Of a DNA stretch of 64,000 nucleotides, positions 10,805 to 21,863 are shown in pieces. Under the pieces are notes generated by a model. The model was given only the letters and a program-made list of their open reading frames with translations. It searched no databases and was not told the DNA's origin. The position numbers were made by a program, and so were the translations under genes. Position 1 is the first letter of the stretch. Each line of letters starts with the position of its first letter. Origin of the DNA: Eutrigla gurnardus (lineage: Eukaryota > Chordata > Actinopteri > Perciformes > Triglidae). Location: assembly GCA_963514095.1 (NCBI GenBank), contig OY741267.1:12435585-12499584 (forward strand). Reading direction: 5' to 3'.

Positions 10805-11455
10805 TCATAAAAGGATCACATTGGGGTTACAGAAATCAAAATCGTTACTAATATAAGTTGCCGGATTTGTATTACGTGTTATACACGTCTGGGCACAAAT
10901 GCCGGTCCGCAGAAGTGTACAGAGCACCATCAAGACGGGTGGAAAACTGGACCACCACTGTTCCCCACGGACCAAATTGGTCACACAGCCATTGTTGTCC
11001 GTCGGCATCACAGCAGTCGCTCCTGTGTTTTTTTGCTGGGTCTTCTTCTTCTCATCCTCGTAGGGTTGCAGGGTCTGTTCCCCCCGTCCGGATCTCTGCC
11101 TTGAGTGGTGGCTCCTTCCTGTAGTGGCTGGCATTGACCCACGTGGCTCTCTCTGCTATCTTCACAGCCGTGTTGGTTATCAGGAGTACCAGAAATGGTC
11201 CTGTCCAGCGTGGTTTTCTCCAATGACGTCTCTTGCAGTCTTTTAGCACCACCCAGTCTCCAGGCTGTAGTGGTCCTTGCAACAGGGTTGGTAGGGCTGC
11301 TCTGCCCTGTGTGTGGACAGACTTGAGAGTTGGAGAGGTTAATGCAGTAGTCAAGCATAGCATAAGTTGGCTGGATTCCTTGTCTTCTCCAGACATGGGT
11401 CTGAGGCACACTAAGCACTTTGGGAAAAGAAAACTTTAGAACAAAATGTTTGTGA
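10805..11455 (-). pseudogene. Retroviral integrase C-terminus and start of env, truncated
   Basis: On the minus strand 11411-11052 encodes the SH3-like end of a gammaretrovirus-type integrase (GDWVVLKDCKRRHWRKPRWT and WVNASHYRK). In an overlapping frame an env-like leader begins near 11008 with a hydrophobic signal-like stretch (FPPVLMVLCTLL) and stops at 10805, just before the polypurine tract. Most of env and the rest of pol are missing, so this is a deleted endogenous retrovirus remnant. Confidence 0.7.
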
Positions 11456-11935
11456 GTCGCTAGGCTTGCTCCGGGAGGAGGTTGGAGTGAGCCTGTGGGA
11501 CGTGTGTGGTATCTCTCCAAAACCTAACATTTAGTATGGCTTTAGCCTATGTGTATCCTGTTTCCCTATGATAGATAGACTGAGGATGAATCTTATGCCC
11601 AGGTTCCTGGGGTCTACTGAGATCGGGATTGCATTGCCAAGACTATAAACCAAACGCACTTATGAAGGTTGCACCACAGTTGTAATAGCGGATTGGAGGA
11701 TTTTCGTGACCAGGTATCTTAGGCATGTAAGGTGTTATTGAGCAGGCTGGAGTGTAAGTTGACAGTGGCTACGATTCCCTGAGGGGTTGTTGCCTAAGTT
11801 CTGCTGTTGTTGTCACTGTGAGAAGGGTTTGATGTTTAGGTGTTAGTGCATGCGGTTACACCCTACTGTGGCTATGGTGAGTCTTCTCCCTGGTGAGAGG
11901 GAGACTGCCTCCCCCTTTCGAGTGTGGCAACTGCC
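11447..11935 (-). repeat. Duplicated retroelement segment A (copy of 14596-15077)
   Basis: About 480 bp almost identical to 14596-15077, where the same segment follows the pol remnant of the neighbouring LTR element. Here it sits between two copies of segment B (11195-11455 and 11938-12197). Largely non-coding. Confidence 0.85.
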
Positions 11936-11937
11936 AG

Positions 11938-12197
11938 TCCTGTCCAGCGTGGTTTTCTCCAATGACGTCTCTTGCAGTCTTTTATCACCACCCAGTCTCC
12001 AGGCTGTAGTGGTCCTTGCAAGGGGGTTGGTAGGGCTGCTCTGCCCTGTGTGTGGACAGACTTGAGAGTTGGAGAGGTTAATGCAGTAGTCAAGCATAGC
12101 ATAAGTTGGCTGGATTCCTTGTCTTCTCCAGACATGGGTCTGAGGCAAACTAAGCACTTTGGGAAAAGAAAACTTTAGAACAAAATGTTTGTGAGTG
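11938..12197 (-). repeat. Duplicated retroelement segment B (copy of 11195-11455)
   Basis: A second, nearly identical copy of the integrase C-terminal segment, joined directly to segment A. The order B-A-B shows a rearranged, non-functional provirus. Confidence 0.85.
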
Positions 12198-12324
12198 GTT
12201 AGAGAAGTCCCGTGTACACTAGGAACTGTCAGCTGTTTCTACCATATCTAGCCAGGCACTGATACAAACATCTTTGCAAACCCAGGTTGCCCTTTGGAGG
12301 AGAGAGAAGGTGTTATTTGGGAAG

Positions 12325-14200
12325 TGTTGGGGATGTAGCAGGGGCAGATTTGGTTATCAACAGTTAATTATTAATGTCAATATGATTATCGATATTAATA
12401 ATTATATTTAATATATTATCATGATATAATCATAAATAAACGGGGCACCACCCTGGGATCAGGGAAAAGATAACCTAAAACTGTATTCAGTCTCAATATA
12501 AAGGTTTTATACTCACATGTCAAGGATCGTGATCATTGGCATAGAAGCATAAAAACAATCTAACAATTAAAAAGGCGTGAAATTCGAGCACTAGCCTTCA
12601 CAACCTGCTGTTATCCAGTGACATATACACAACAAGCACAAGAGACCGCTAGTTATAATATAATAAGATTTATTAAAATCAGTAATAATGATCACAATCA
12701 ATAACACTGCAATTAACAAAGCCTTATTACCTAACTACCTAACACACAAAACTAAGCTAAACAGAAGGAGAGACACACGTGGAGTGTGTGTGTGTACGCG
12801 TGCGTGTGTGTGCGTGTGCGTGTGTGTAGAGAGAGAGCGAGAGAGAGAGGGAGAGATGGCCGGGTGCGGCCACCAGATGGAGCTATTTCTCACAGCGTTC
12901 AGGGGTGGAGCCACTGACGTCCGATAGGATCGAGAGAGAGAGAGAGATATGGCCGGGCGCGACCACCCGATGGAGCTATTCCTCACAGCGTTCAGGGGCG
13001 GAGCCACTGACGTCAGATGGCGTAGCGAGAGAGGGAGAGAGAGGGGGAGAGATGGCTGAGTGCAGCCACCGGATGTAGCTATGTCCTTAGCGTCCGCCGG
13101 GAACAGCTGGCGTAGGACACGTGTGGGGCGGCGTGTGTGTGTGTGTGTTAGCGGGACACAAACGAAGAGAGAGAGAGAATGCGCAAGCAATATTCTGAGA
13201 CTCAGAAGGCGTGCAGCTATCACACCGGCGTGCGTGAATGAACTGGCGTTTATTCCGCGAGACCGGTCTTTTAACTGATAGTAGACGCTTACTGAGCTCG
13301 CGAATATGGCTGAGGTTAGTCGAAAACACTGTTACAGAAATCAACCCAGCGGCGTGGGTACACAATCAGAATTCAAATACAGCAGCACATAAACAACGGA
13401 CTCGGCGGTCCGCAATCAGAACTTAAAACACATTAACAAGAATTACAAGCATGTCCTACGCTATCGAATCTCTGCTTCTGCCCAGACAAATAGCCTCTTA
13501 CTTTCGTCCATGTGAGATGCGTCGATGTGAGGTTTCCATCCCATGCGGTGATGGCATTTCTTGACGCCGGCAACGGACGGTAGTTCACGGGCGCTCGTTC
13601 AGCGCTGGATCCAATTAGTTAAAGAAAACCGTTAGTATTTCTTCCTTCTGCAGGCAACGATAAACAATCGCGGGGCTCGGCGATTTAGTCAGCTGATTTC
13701 AGACAAAGACGGGTCGAGTTATCTGTTCTGCTGGCAGCTGGGACGAAGAAAGTGTTTTTCTTCCTTCCGCGGGTGAACAGGAGAGTCGCGCTGTCGCAGC
13801 GGTCTCCTCAGGATCCAAAATGATAAACAAAAGAAAAATAAAACGAGTAGAGAAAAAGAGAGGTAAAACAGTCTGTTGCTCGTCCAGCGAGTTTGGGGGA
13901 AAGACTAGGACAAAGGAAACGCTGCAGACGTAATGTTCACCTTCCGTTGTAACGTGAGTCACGGTGGAGAGAGGAAGTTCCTCAGGCGGCGCCGGAATAT
14001 ATAGCTTACGGCTGCCTCAGGGGACCCCCTGGGGTTACCTGAGGTTGTCAGCCAATAGGGCACCAGTTGTGTGACGTTGCCATTTTAGGTGACACTAAAA
14101 TGGTGGTTGTAGTTTTTTATCTCCTTTGTTCCTTTGTCCTGACCGCATGTGTAGGCTTTTGTAGGCAACATTGTGTAGTCCTAACGGTGAGGTCCCAACA
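12325..14200 (-). repeat. 3' LTR (1876 bp)
   Basis: Ends TGTTGGGAC and CCCCAACA on the minus strand. A TATA box (GCTATATATTCC) lies at 13994-14005 on minus. Compared with the 5' LTR it has about 290 extra bases at 12690-13070: GT/GA microsatellite plus tandem units with the motif GATGGCCGGGTGCGGCCACC. Confidence 0.9.
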
Positions 14201-14211
14201 GTCCCCCTTTT
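14201..14211 (-). promoter_or_regulatory. Polypurine tract
   Basis: AAAAGGGGGAC on the minus strand abuts the 3' LTR. Confidence 0.75.
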
Positions 14212-14998
14212 GGTCTGAAAGTTGAGGTGTGGGACGCAACCTTCGGAGCAACTTAAGGGCCGAACAGTCCATGTATTCCTTGAAACATGTGGGAGTCCAA
14301 ACAGTCTGTATATTCCATGGAAAAGAGGTTAAACAGTTAATTCAGGTTAAAGTCCATAACTTTGATGGAGGCATTGTCTGGGCAGAGATTGAGGCAAAGT
14401 CTGGGCAGAGATTGAGGCAAAGTCTGGGCAGAGACTTCTAACTATCTAACCTATATTAAACATCACTTAGGCACAATTTGTACAAACATCAGCATTATCA
14501 TTTCATTCGGGAAATTCCAAACAGGACATATTCCTACTATGAAAAACAGAACGAAGAAGGAAGGGGAAAGCAAGGAAAAGGAAAAGGGGTTAGTGGTCGC
14601 TAGGCTTGCTCCGGGAGGAGGTTGGAGTGAGCCTGTGGGACGTGTGTGGTATCTCTCCAAAACCTAACATTTAGTATGGCTTTAGCCTATGTGTATCCTG
14701 TTTCCCTATGATAGATAGACTGAGGATGAATCTTATGCCCAGGTTCCTGGGGTCTACTGAGATCGGGATTGCATTGCCAAGACTATAAACCAAACGCACT
14801 TATGAAGGTTGCACCACAGTTGTAATAGCGGATTGGAGGATTTTCGTGACCAGGTATCTAAGGCATGTAAGGTGTTATTGAGCAGGCTGGAGTGTAAGTT
14901 GACAGTGGCTACGATTCCCTGAGGGGTTGTTGCCTAAGTTCTGCTGTTGTTGTCACTGTGAGAAGGGGTTTGATGTTTAGGTGTTAGTGCATGCGGTT
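14212..14998 (-). other. Retroelement 3' region with segment A'
   Basis: Between pol remnant and polypurine tract. 14596-15077 is segment A', nearly identical to 11447-11935. At 14374-14428 a short unit (GGGCAGAGATTGAGGCAAAGTCT) is tandemly repeated. No env protein recognisable. Confidence 0.6.
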
Positions 14999-15886
14999 TC
15001 ACCCTACTGTGGCTATGGTGAGTCTTCTCCCTGGTGAGAGGGAGACTGCCTCCCCCTTTCGGGTGTGGCAACTGCGATCTCTCAGAGGTGTGAAAGGTTT
15101 GTAGGGCTTGATCTGATTCGCATGAACCCACTTGTATGTGGCTGGGTGCCTTGGTTGTGAGACCCTGATGCGGTTAGCCACTGGTGATAGCTTACCGATG
15201 ATCTCGAAGGTTCGACTCCTCATGAGGATGTCGTCCACGTAGATGAGGTTGCCGCGTGCAGCCGCGTCACTCATTGCCTTGTGGAGGAAAATGTTTAACT
15301 CGGCTGGGGAGTTCGAATACCCAAAAGGACAGCGGTTCCAAGTATACTGGCGGATCCCAAAGGAGAAGGCGAGCTTATATTGGGCTGTTGGATCGACTTT
15401 CATTGTCCAGAAACCATTAGCGATGTCTACCATTGAGAAGAAGCGGGCTCCCTTGACCTTAGCTAGCTCCTGATCCAGGTGAATCATGGGCCAGCGGGAG
15501 AGAGGAACCTGTTTGTTCAGTGGCCGTTAGTCGATGGTGAGACGCCATTTCCCAGTGGGTTTCAAGACCGGCCAGATTGGAGAATTATATGTTGAGTTGC
15601 ATTCCCGGATGATTTGCTTCTCCAGCAATTTATCCAGGATGTCTCGGATAGACTTGTATGCGGCTAACGGGATCCTGTACTGGCGTACGAAGGTCGGTGG
15701 CGCATTCGGATCAGTGAGGCTGCGGGCCGTGTGAAGTTGGGTCTCCCCACAGTCCTGCGAGTCTCGGGAGTAGATCAGCTGGAAGTCGTGGAACAACGTC
15801 TGTAGCGCGTCTCTCTGGTCCTCGGTAGTGAGGGCATCTGCTTTAGCAAGCTGTTGGGTTATCTCAGACTCAAAGCCCGAATAGGG
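14999..15886 (-). pseudogene. Reverse transcriptase fused to integrase tail (deleted pol)
   Basis: The frame shows RT fingers and palm (KLLEKQIIRECNSTYNSPIW) and the YVDD active-site box. A nonsense TAA lies near 15529, just before RPLNKQ. A few residues after YVDD, the frame passes into an integrase C-terminal tail (IGKLSPVANRIRV, WVHANQIKPYK). So the thumb, RNase H and most of integrase are deleted in frame. Not functional. Confidence 0.85.
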
Positions 15887-15932
15887 TCTTAGTATCCCTA
15901 ACCCTGTGTTTGTTAGTATTGTTGTAACCGCA

Positions 15933-17066
15933 TCAGGGTCTCACAACCAAGGCACCTGCGGTCCTGGCAGGGACCATCATGTCGACTTTGCTGGCAACCT
16001 GACATGCCTCTGGGATGGTTTGGCCTGATGTCAGGTGTTCAAGTTCAATGGACAGGGGCTCGCTCTTAGCATTAGCCTGGGACCACAGAATCTGATTGAC
16101 CGTGTCCAGCTTGGTGCCAAGTCTGACCAGAATATAAGCACCTAAAAGGAATGGTGGATGAAGTTTGGGCACCACGCTTATGAAATGGTCAACCTGTTTC
16201 TTCCCGATACGGATCGAGAGGGCGCACACTCCTACCGCCTTAAGGAGAGTCTGCGGTGATTCTGCAGAAAGGAGGTGGTGGTTGAGAGGCGCGAAAACTG
16301 GGAGAGGTTGATGCTGGCACAGATGGTGGTACAGATCTTGACTGATGACTGTCTTCTCTGACCAAAGCCCCAGGGTCGCTTCTGGGACATGGGTGTCATT
16401 GAGATGCACACCGCCAACCAGATGCGGGTTGTACAGCGCTGGGTTTCTGTTCTCCAGCGGACACAGGAAAGATCCGTGGTGTCGGAAAGCACTCAAGTCG
16501 CCAGCTTGGAGTTGTGGGCTCGCAAGCGGTGCGGTTTGAGCAGAGCCAGGATTAGGCTCTGGAAAAGGCATCCGCATTGGTAGAGGGTCTCTGGACTCTT
16601 GGATGACGGCGACTCGTTCGTCGGAGGCCATCAGGCCACCTGAGGGGTGGAGCGGTTTTGGCGTCTCGACATGAGCCCAGATGCGCCCCTGATGGCAGTC
16701 GATAAGCGGTGCCAGCCGGTCCAGGAGATCCTGACCAATGAGAAGTGGTTCGGTGTCAAGGGCACAAATGTGGATGGGGTGCACAAGAGTGACTCTCTGA
16801 AACGTGAGGTCCACCCACGCACGTTCTGTGATGGGTGACCTGTCCTGCGTGTAGCTGGTGATGCTAACGTGGCAGGGCTCAATTTGAAGTGGTTTACCTA
16901 GGGAGAGCATGGTTCGGGTCACCTCCACAAAGGTGCGTTGGCACATTAGACTGATCTCAGAGCCTGAGTCGAGTAGGGCGAGGATGTTGACGCACCCCCC
17001 TACCACCACCGAGGTGTAAATGCGTCTAGCGTGGCCTTTGCGAACAAGATCTCCTAGGAAAGTCAA
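15933..17066 (-). pseudogene. Retroviral-type aspartic protease region
   Basis: An open frame of 377 codons. The N-terminal 130 residues are a retropepsin with the active motif LLDSGSEISL and the later LLIGQDLLDRL; the rest is an extended linker toward RT, as in pol polyproteins. It has lost continuity with RT: the junction at 15887-15956 carries copied filler sequence (see findings). Confidence 0.75.
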
Positions 17067-18938
17067 GAAAGGGGGTTGCGACGGGTCGATGGCCTTGGTT
17101 GCCGAGTCTGATTTTGGTTACCCCGCCCATCCTACCAAGCAAACCTTGGCGGTGGAAGTGGGAACGGCTTTTGTGGGGAGCTTGGTGCCGGCGGTGACCG
17201 TTGGGCCGCATCAAGCCGCAACTCTATCGCTTTTGTCAGCTTGTCGACCAGGTCGTCCATATCCCTTTCTTTCATTCGGGAGTTTGTCGTCCAGGAATTA
17301 TACTTACCCTCTTGTTTGCGTTCAAATTGGACCTTATTCCTGGGGTTATTTTCGTTCCTGGGTTTTGTGTGATTCCAGGGGCGTGCGTTCCGCTCACCCC
17401 CTTGGTTCTATTGCCATCGTTGCTGGTTAGGTTCCCGGTGTGCCTGTTGTACTGGTCTGGTACTTACCCTTGGCTGAGGCACTTCATCTCCCTCCAGACC
17501 TAGACCTGTGTGTCCCGCGGTTTGGATCCCCAGGACTCTGGCGTCCTCCTCGGGTGACCTTGTGGGTCGCATCCGGGTCTCCCATGACATCTGTGCGAAA
17601 TTACAAACCTCTTGCATGGAGAGTCGGTATGTCCTGCAGTGCATGGTGACATCGTAGCGCACACTTTCGTGTAGGTTATGCAGGAAGAGGGCCTTGAAGG
17701 CACGCTCTTCCTCCACTCCTGGGGAGTTACGGCCCTGAGCATAGGCGGCCCTGAAGCGCCTATAGTACTCCCTGGGTGGTTCCTGCTTCCTGTGTAGAAC
17801 AGCGAGGGCACCGAGCGTGGCGGAGGCGGGGTCCCTGTACCGGCTATACTCCTCCCGGAGTGCTTCACAAAGTCTGGAGTATCGGTCCCGGGTTCCGGGT
17901 GCAAGTGTTTCTATGAAACTGTGGACATGTCTGGTAGTGGTCTTCCAGACTAGTTTGAGCTTCTTGCATGAGGAGGCATGGGGTAGGTCACGCAGACAGT
18001 GGTCTATCTCTTTGAGATAGCCATCAATATCCGACTCTTTGTGAGTCTCTGGCGATGTCTCTGGCGAAGGACTCTAACTGTCGGGTGCGCAGGCCATGGC
18101 TTGGGGCTGGATATGGGCCATCTGATTCACTCGACGACCCGTTGTCACCCTGGTAATTGTCTCGGACAGAGTGACCCCTCCCCCTTGGAGGTGGGGATGG
18201 AGTCCGAGGCATGCGTGACTCTTTTAGCGAGTGTCGGTGGTGCGTACGTGGGAATCTGGAATCCCCCATCGAGCTCCGAGCCACTGGGAGGTAGCTCACG
18301 CTTCGGCGTGGGGACTCGTCCCGCTGGGAGTAGCTCCACTTGTGAGGTGGGGCTTCTCGTTCCAGTGGGTGGGCGGACGGTGGCGCCTGGTAGCGCCGAC
18401 GTTCGGGCTCTTCCGACTGACTCTCCCTGCGCATGGGACGGTGTGCGTCCGTGGGGGGCGCGGTTTCAAGGTCCGACAGGTCAGGCATATCCGTGTCTGG
18501 GGGTGTACTTACCTGGGCAGCAGCCTATGGTTCCTCACACTGGAGTTCTCTCTCCTCCTCCCTGCACGGCCTGCGGAGGGCTTCCTCCCTCTCCTCCTTC
18601 AGTTCGGCCACTTCCTGTCGCAGGGAGGTGGCTGCATGACCCAGTCGACTGATTAGCTCCCCATCCTCAGCTTTCTGCTGTTGTGCTTTGCGCTGAGACA
18701 GGAGGAAGATTCGACCCACCACGTCAGCTATTGTGCGTTGTGGTTTCCCTGTCGGGTGATTAACATAATCAACAAGCTCCTGCAGTTGATCATTGCATGT
18801 CACTACAACGTAGTGCTCAAGGTTTTCCCTGTCCTCAAGGGACAGCTGGAGGAGACCAGCGACCGCATCCTGCAGGTCTTCGTCGACTGATACCTGGGGA
18901 TCCTCAGCTGCTTGTTCTTTCGGGCCGTAGTTGCTCAT
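17067..18938 (-). pseudogene. Gag of the retroelement, broken
   Basis: The N-terminal part starts at 18938 (MSNYGPKEQAAEDPQVSVDE) with a coiled-coil-like stretch, and ends at a TAG at about 18525. The same frame resumes (MPDLSDLETAPP, 18488) through a proline/arginine-rich region, then a frameshift near 18040 moves the capsid part into another frame (LRDLPHASSCKKLKLVWK... to about 17408). The capsid block EEYSRYRDPASATLGALAVL is retroviral in character. 17067-17407 is a degraded gag-pro spacer. Confidence 0.75.
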
Positions 18939-19418
18939 TTTACCTCTAGTAAAAGGCAGAACCCGGTGGCTTCACTTGTTTGGTTTTAACAGCGAAAAAG
19001 AATGTATGTTGTTATGCTGATGTGGGTGCACAGGTGAGCGGCGTCGACCTGTGACTTACAATGGTAATGTTAATACACTTCTACAGTCTGTGGACTGTTA
19101 GTGAGGTGTCTCTAGCACCTCTGGTGAGTGATAACAGTGTTATAACGCGTCTTAGTATCCCTAACCCTGTGTTTGTTAGTATTGTTGTTAAACAATAAAT
19201 GGCTAATCACAACATGCATATGCAACCCTCAACTGTACTTGCTTAGCATATAGTAATGGGGAAAAAACAAATCGATCCTTGAAAATCGATTTCTAAACAA
19301 TCATATTAATAATAATAATATTTACTATTATTATTATTATTACTATACCTCTCAGGTTATTGTGCATAAATCTCTGGATAAAACTGGTTTAAGAAGGCCT
19401 CACACGGGGCGACAATTA
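18939..19418 (-). other. Retroelement leader between 5' LTR and gag
   Basis: Starts after the 5' LTR with TAATTGTCGCCCCGTGTGAG on the minus strand, where the primer-binding site should be; it does not begin with TGG, so the primer tRNA is unclear. A 40-bp stretch at 19149-19188 is repeated at 15887-15926. A (TAA)n run lies at about 19308-19345. Confidence 0.5.
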
Positions 19419-20922
19419 TGTTGGGGATGTAACAGGGGCAGATTTGGTTATCAACAGTTCATTATTAATGTCAATATTATTATCGATATTAATAATTATA
19501 TTTAATATATTATCATGATATAATCATGAATAAACGGGTCACCACCCTGGGATCAGGGAAAAGATAACCTAAAACTGTATTCAGTCTCAATATAAAGGTT
19601 TTATACTCACATGTCAAGGATTGTGATCATTGGCATAGAAGTATAAGAACAATCTAACAATTAAAAAGGCGTGAAATTCGAGCACTAGCCTTCACAACCT
19701 GCTGTTATCCAGTGACATATACACAACAAGCACAAGAGACCGCTAGTTATAACATAATAAGATTTATTAAAATCAGTAATAATGATCACAGCTAGCTATG
19801 TCCTTAGCGTCCGCCGGCAACAGCTAGCGTAGGACACGTGTGGGGCGGCGTGTGTGTGTGTGTGTGTTAGCGTGACACAAACAAAGAGAGAGAGAGAATG
19901 CGCGAGCAATATTCTGAGGCTCAGAAGGCGTGCAGCTATCACACGGGCGCGCGTGAATGAACTGGCGTTTATTCCGCGAGACCGGTCTTTTAACTGATAG
20001 TAGACGCTTACTGAGCTCGCGAATATGGCTGAGGTTAGTCGAAAACACTGTTACAGAAATCAACCCAGCGGCGTGGGTACACAATCAGCATTCAAATACA
20101 GCAGCACATAAACAACGGACTCGGCGGTCCGCGATCAGAACTTAAAACACATTAACAAGAATTACAAGCATGTCCTACACTATCGAATCTCTGCTTCTGC
20201 CCAGACAAATAGCCTCTTACTTTCGTCCATGTGAGATGCGTCGATGTGAGGTTTCCGTCCCGTGCGGTGATGGCGTTTCTTGACGCCGGCAACGGACGGT
20301 AGTTCGCGGGCGCTCGTTCAGCGCTGGATCCAATTAGTTGAAGAAAACCGTTAGTATTTCTTCCTTCTGCAGGCAACGATAAACAATCGCGGGGCTCGGC
20401 GATTTAGTCAGCTGATTTCAGACAAAGACGGGTCGAGTTATCCGTTCTGCTGGCAGCTGAGACGAAGAAAGTGTTTTTCTTCCTTCCGTGGGTGAACAGG
20501 AGAGTCACGCTGTCGCGGCGGTCTCCTCAGGATCCAAAATGATAAACAAAAGAAAAAAAAACGAGTAGAGAAAAAGAGAGGTAAAACAGTCTGTTGCTCG
20601 TCCAGCGAGTTTGGGGGAAAGACTGCGGCCTAGGACAAAGGAAACGCTGCAGACGTAATGTTCACCTCCCGTTGTAACGTGAGTCACGGTGGAGAGAGGA
20701 AGTTCCTCAGGCGGCGCCGGAATATATAGCTTACGGCTGCTTCAGGGGACCCCCTGGGGTTACCTGAGGTTGTCAGCCAATAGGGCACCAGTTGTGACAT
20801 TGCCATTTTAGGTGACACTAAAATGGTGGTTGTAGTTTTTATCTCCTTTGTTCCTTTGTCCTGACCGCATGTGTAGGCTTTTGTAGGCCACATTGTGTAG
20901 TCCTAACGGTGAGTTCCCAACA
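19419..20922 (-). repeat. 5' LTR (1504 bp)
   Basis: Same ends and the same TATA box (minus, 20719-20730) as the 12325-14200 LTR; a few percent diverged and lacking its microsatellite/tandem-unit block. Confidence 0.9.
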
Positions 20923-21863
20923 GAAATAAGGTTAGGCATTTTCACATTTTACATTGTTATTTGAATGGGTCGTGGTGAGCAGGTTTACACAATTGCCACC
21001 ATGCAGTCGTGTGGCTCACCATCCACTGCTGTAGACAAAAGGCTTTCTGGTTAAGACTCACCTGTTCAGACTTCACCTCGACTAGCATGACACCCCCCCC
21101 CGGCCCCCCCCCCCCAAAAAAACAAAACAAAAAAAAACACCCTTACCTACAGCACTCTGATCGTAGCACTGTTGCTCTTGAACTACTAGTTTACTCAGAT
21201 GAGGACCTGACACTTGTTCTACTTTTAGCTCTTACTTTATCGGCAATGATTCGTTGTGGTTTCCTTGTTTCCTTCTTTTGACAAATGTACTTATTGTAAG
21301 TCGCTTTGGACAAAAGCGTCTGCTAAATGACCTAAATGTAAATGTAAATGTAATGTTAAGTACAATACTTCAGGTTATAGTGACATTAGGGAGTGAGAGC
21401 AAAACATTATGGTAATGCATCATCTTTGCTGGAGTGAGGTGGCTCATTCTCCACTCCAGGAGGATGGATGCAACTACCTGAGGAACAAAAAGATTTAGCG
21501 ATGACATTCATTCTTTCTTTTTACAAACTGTCTGTGTCAAAAGGTTGCTCTGAGTCGGGTCAGCCCAAGGTCGGGGGGGCAGTCAGGGTTTGTACAAGCT
21601 AAACAAAGCTGGCATGTCCGTCGTTGTCCAAGTCCGTGTGTTTGTCGGTCGATGTCCATGGTCATGTGTCATGCTCTGCAGAGGATGTGCCATCTCAGCA
21701 TAATTTTAAAGATGGCTTGGATCCGATTATCGGTTAGTTAGTTTTTTTAAACCTTATGGGAAATAATGTGGCCTAGGAAGGTTACTTCCTGTTTTACCCA
21801 CTACAATTTTGAGAGGCTGACTTTGTGGCCTTGTGCTGCTAAAAACTTTAGCAGTGCCACTGT
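20923..21863. other. Decayed transposon remnants
   Basis: No gene. Holds a poly-C/poly-A stretch at 21090-21140, the LINE tail at 21284-21356, and on the minus strand at about 21755-21863 a reverse-transcriptase scrap (DTVALLKFLAAQGHKVSLSK and EVTFLGHIIS) from an endogenous retrovirus, with an in-frame stop. Confidence 0.6.
21284..21356 (+). mobile_element. 3' tail of an L2/UnaL2-type LINE or its SINE
   Basis: GTAAGTCGCTTTGGACAAAA followed by GCGTCTGCTAAATG and (TGTAAA)n matches the conserved 3' stem-loop and tail shared by fish L2 LINEs and their partner SINEs. Confidence 0.75.

Larger units (their letters stand above)
12325..20922 (-). mobile_element. Defective LTR retroelement with long LTRs
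   Basis: Direct LTRs at 12325-14200 and 19419-20922 enclose 5.2 kb that reads on the minus strand as leader, gag, protease, reverse transcriptase fused to the end of integrase, and polypurine tract. RNase H, most of integrase and env are gone. Flanks GAAG and GAAA may be a decayed 4-bp target duplication. Stops and frameshifts in gag and RT make it non-coding as a whole. It looks retroviral (order Ortervirales); I do not place it in a genus. Confidence 0.85.

Noticed and set aside
12735..13365. Frames of 160 and 92 codons on minus in the LTR
   Set aside because: They translate GT/GA microsatellite and tandem LTR units (Ser/Leu and Thr/His runs) inside a retroelement LTR.
18945..19418. A definite primer-binding site for the long-LTR element
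   Set aside because: The sequence after the LTR does not start with TGG and matches no tRNA end I can name with confidence.
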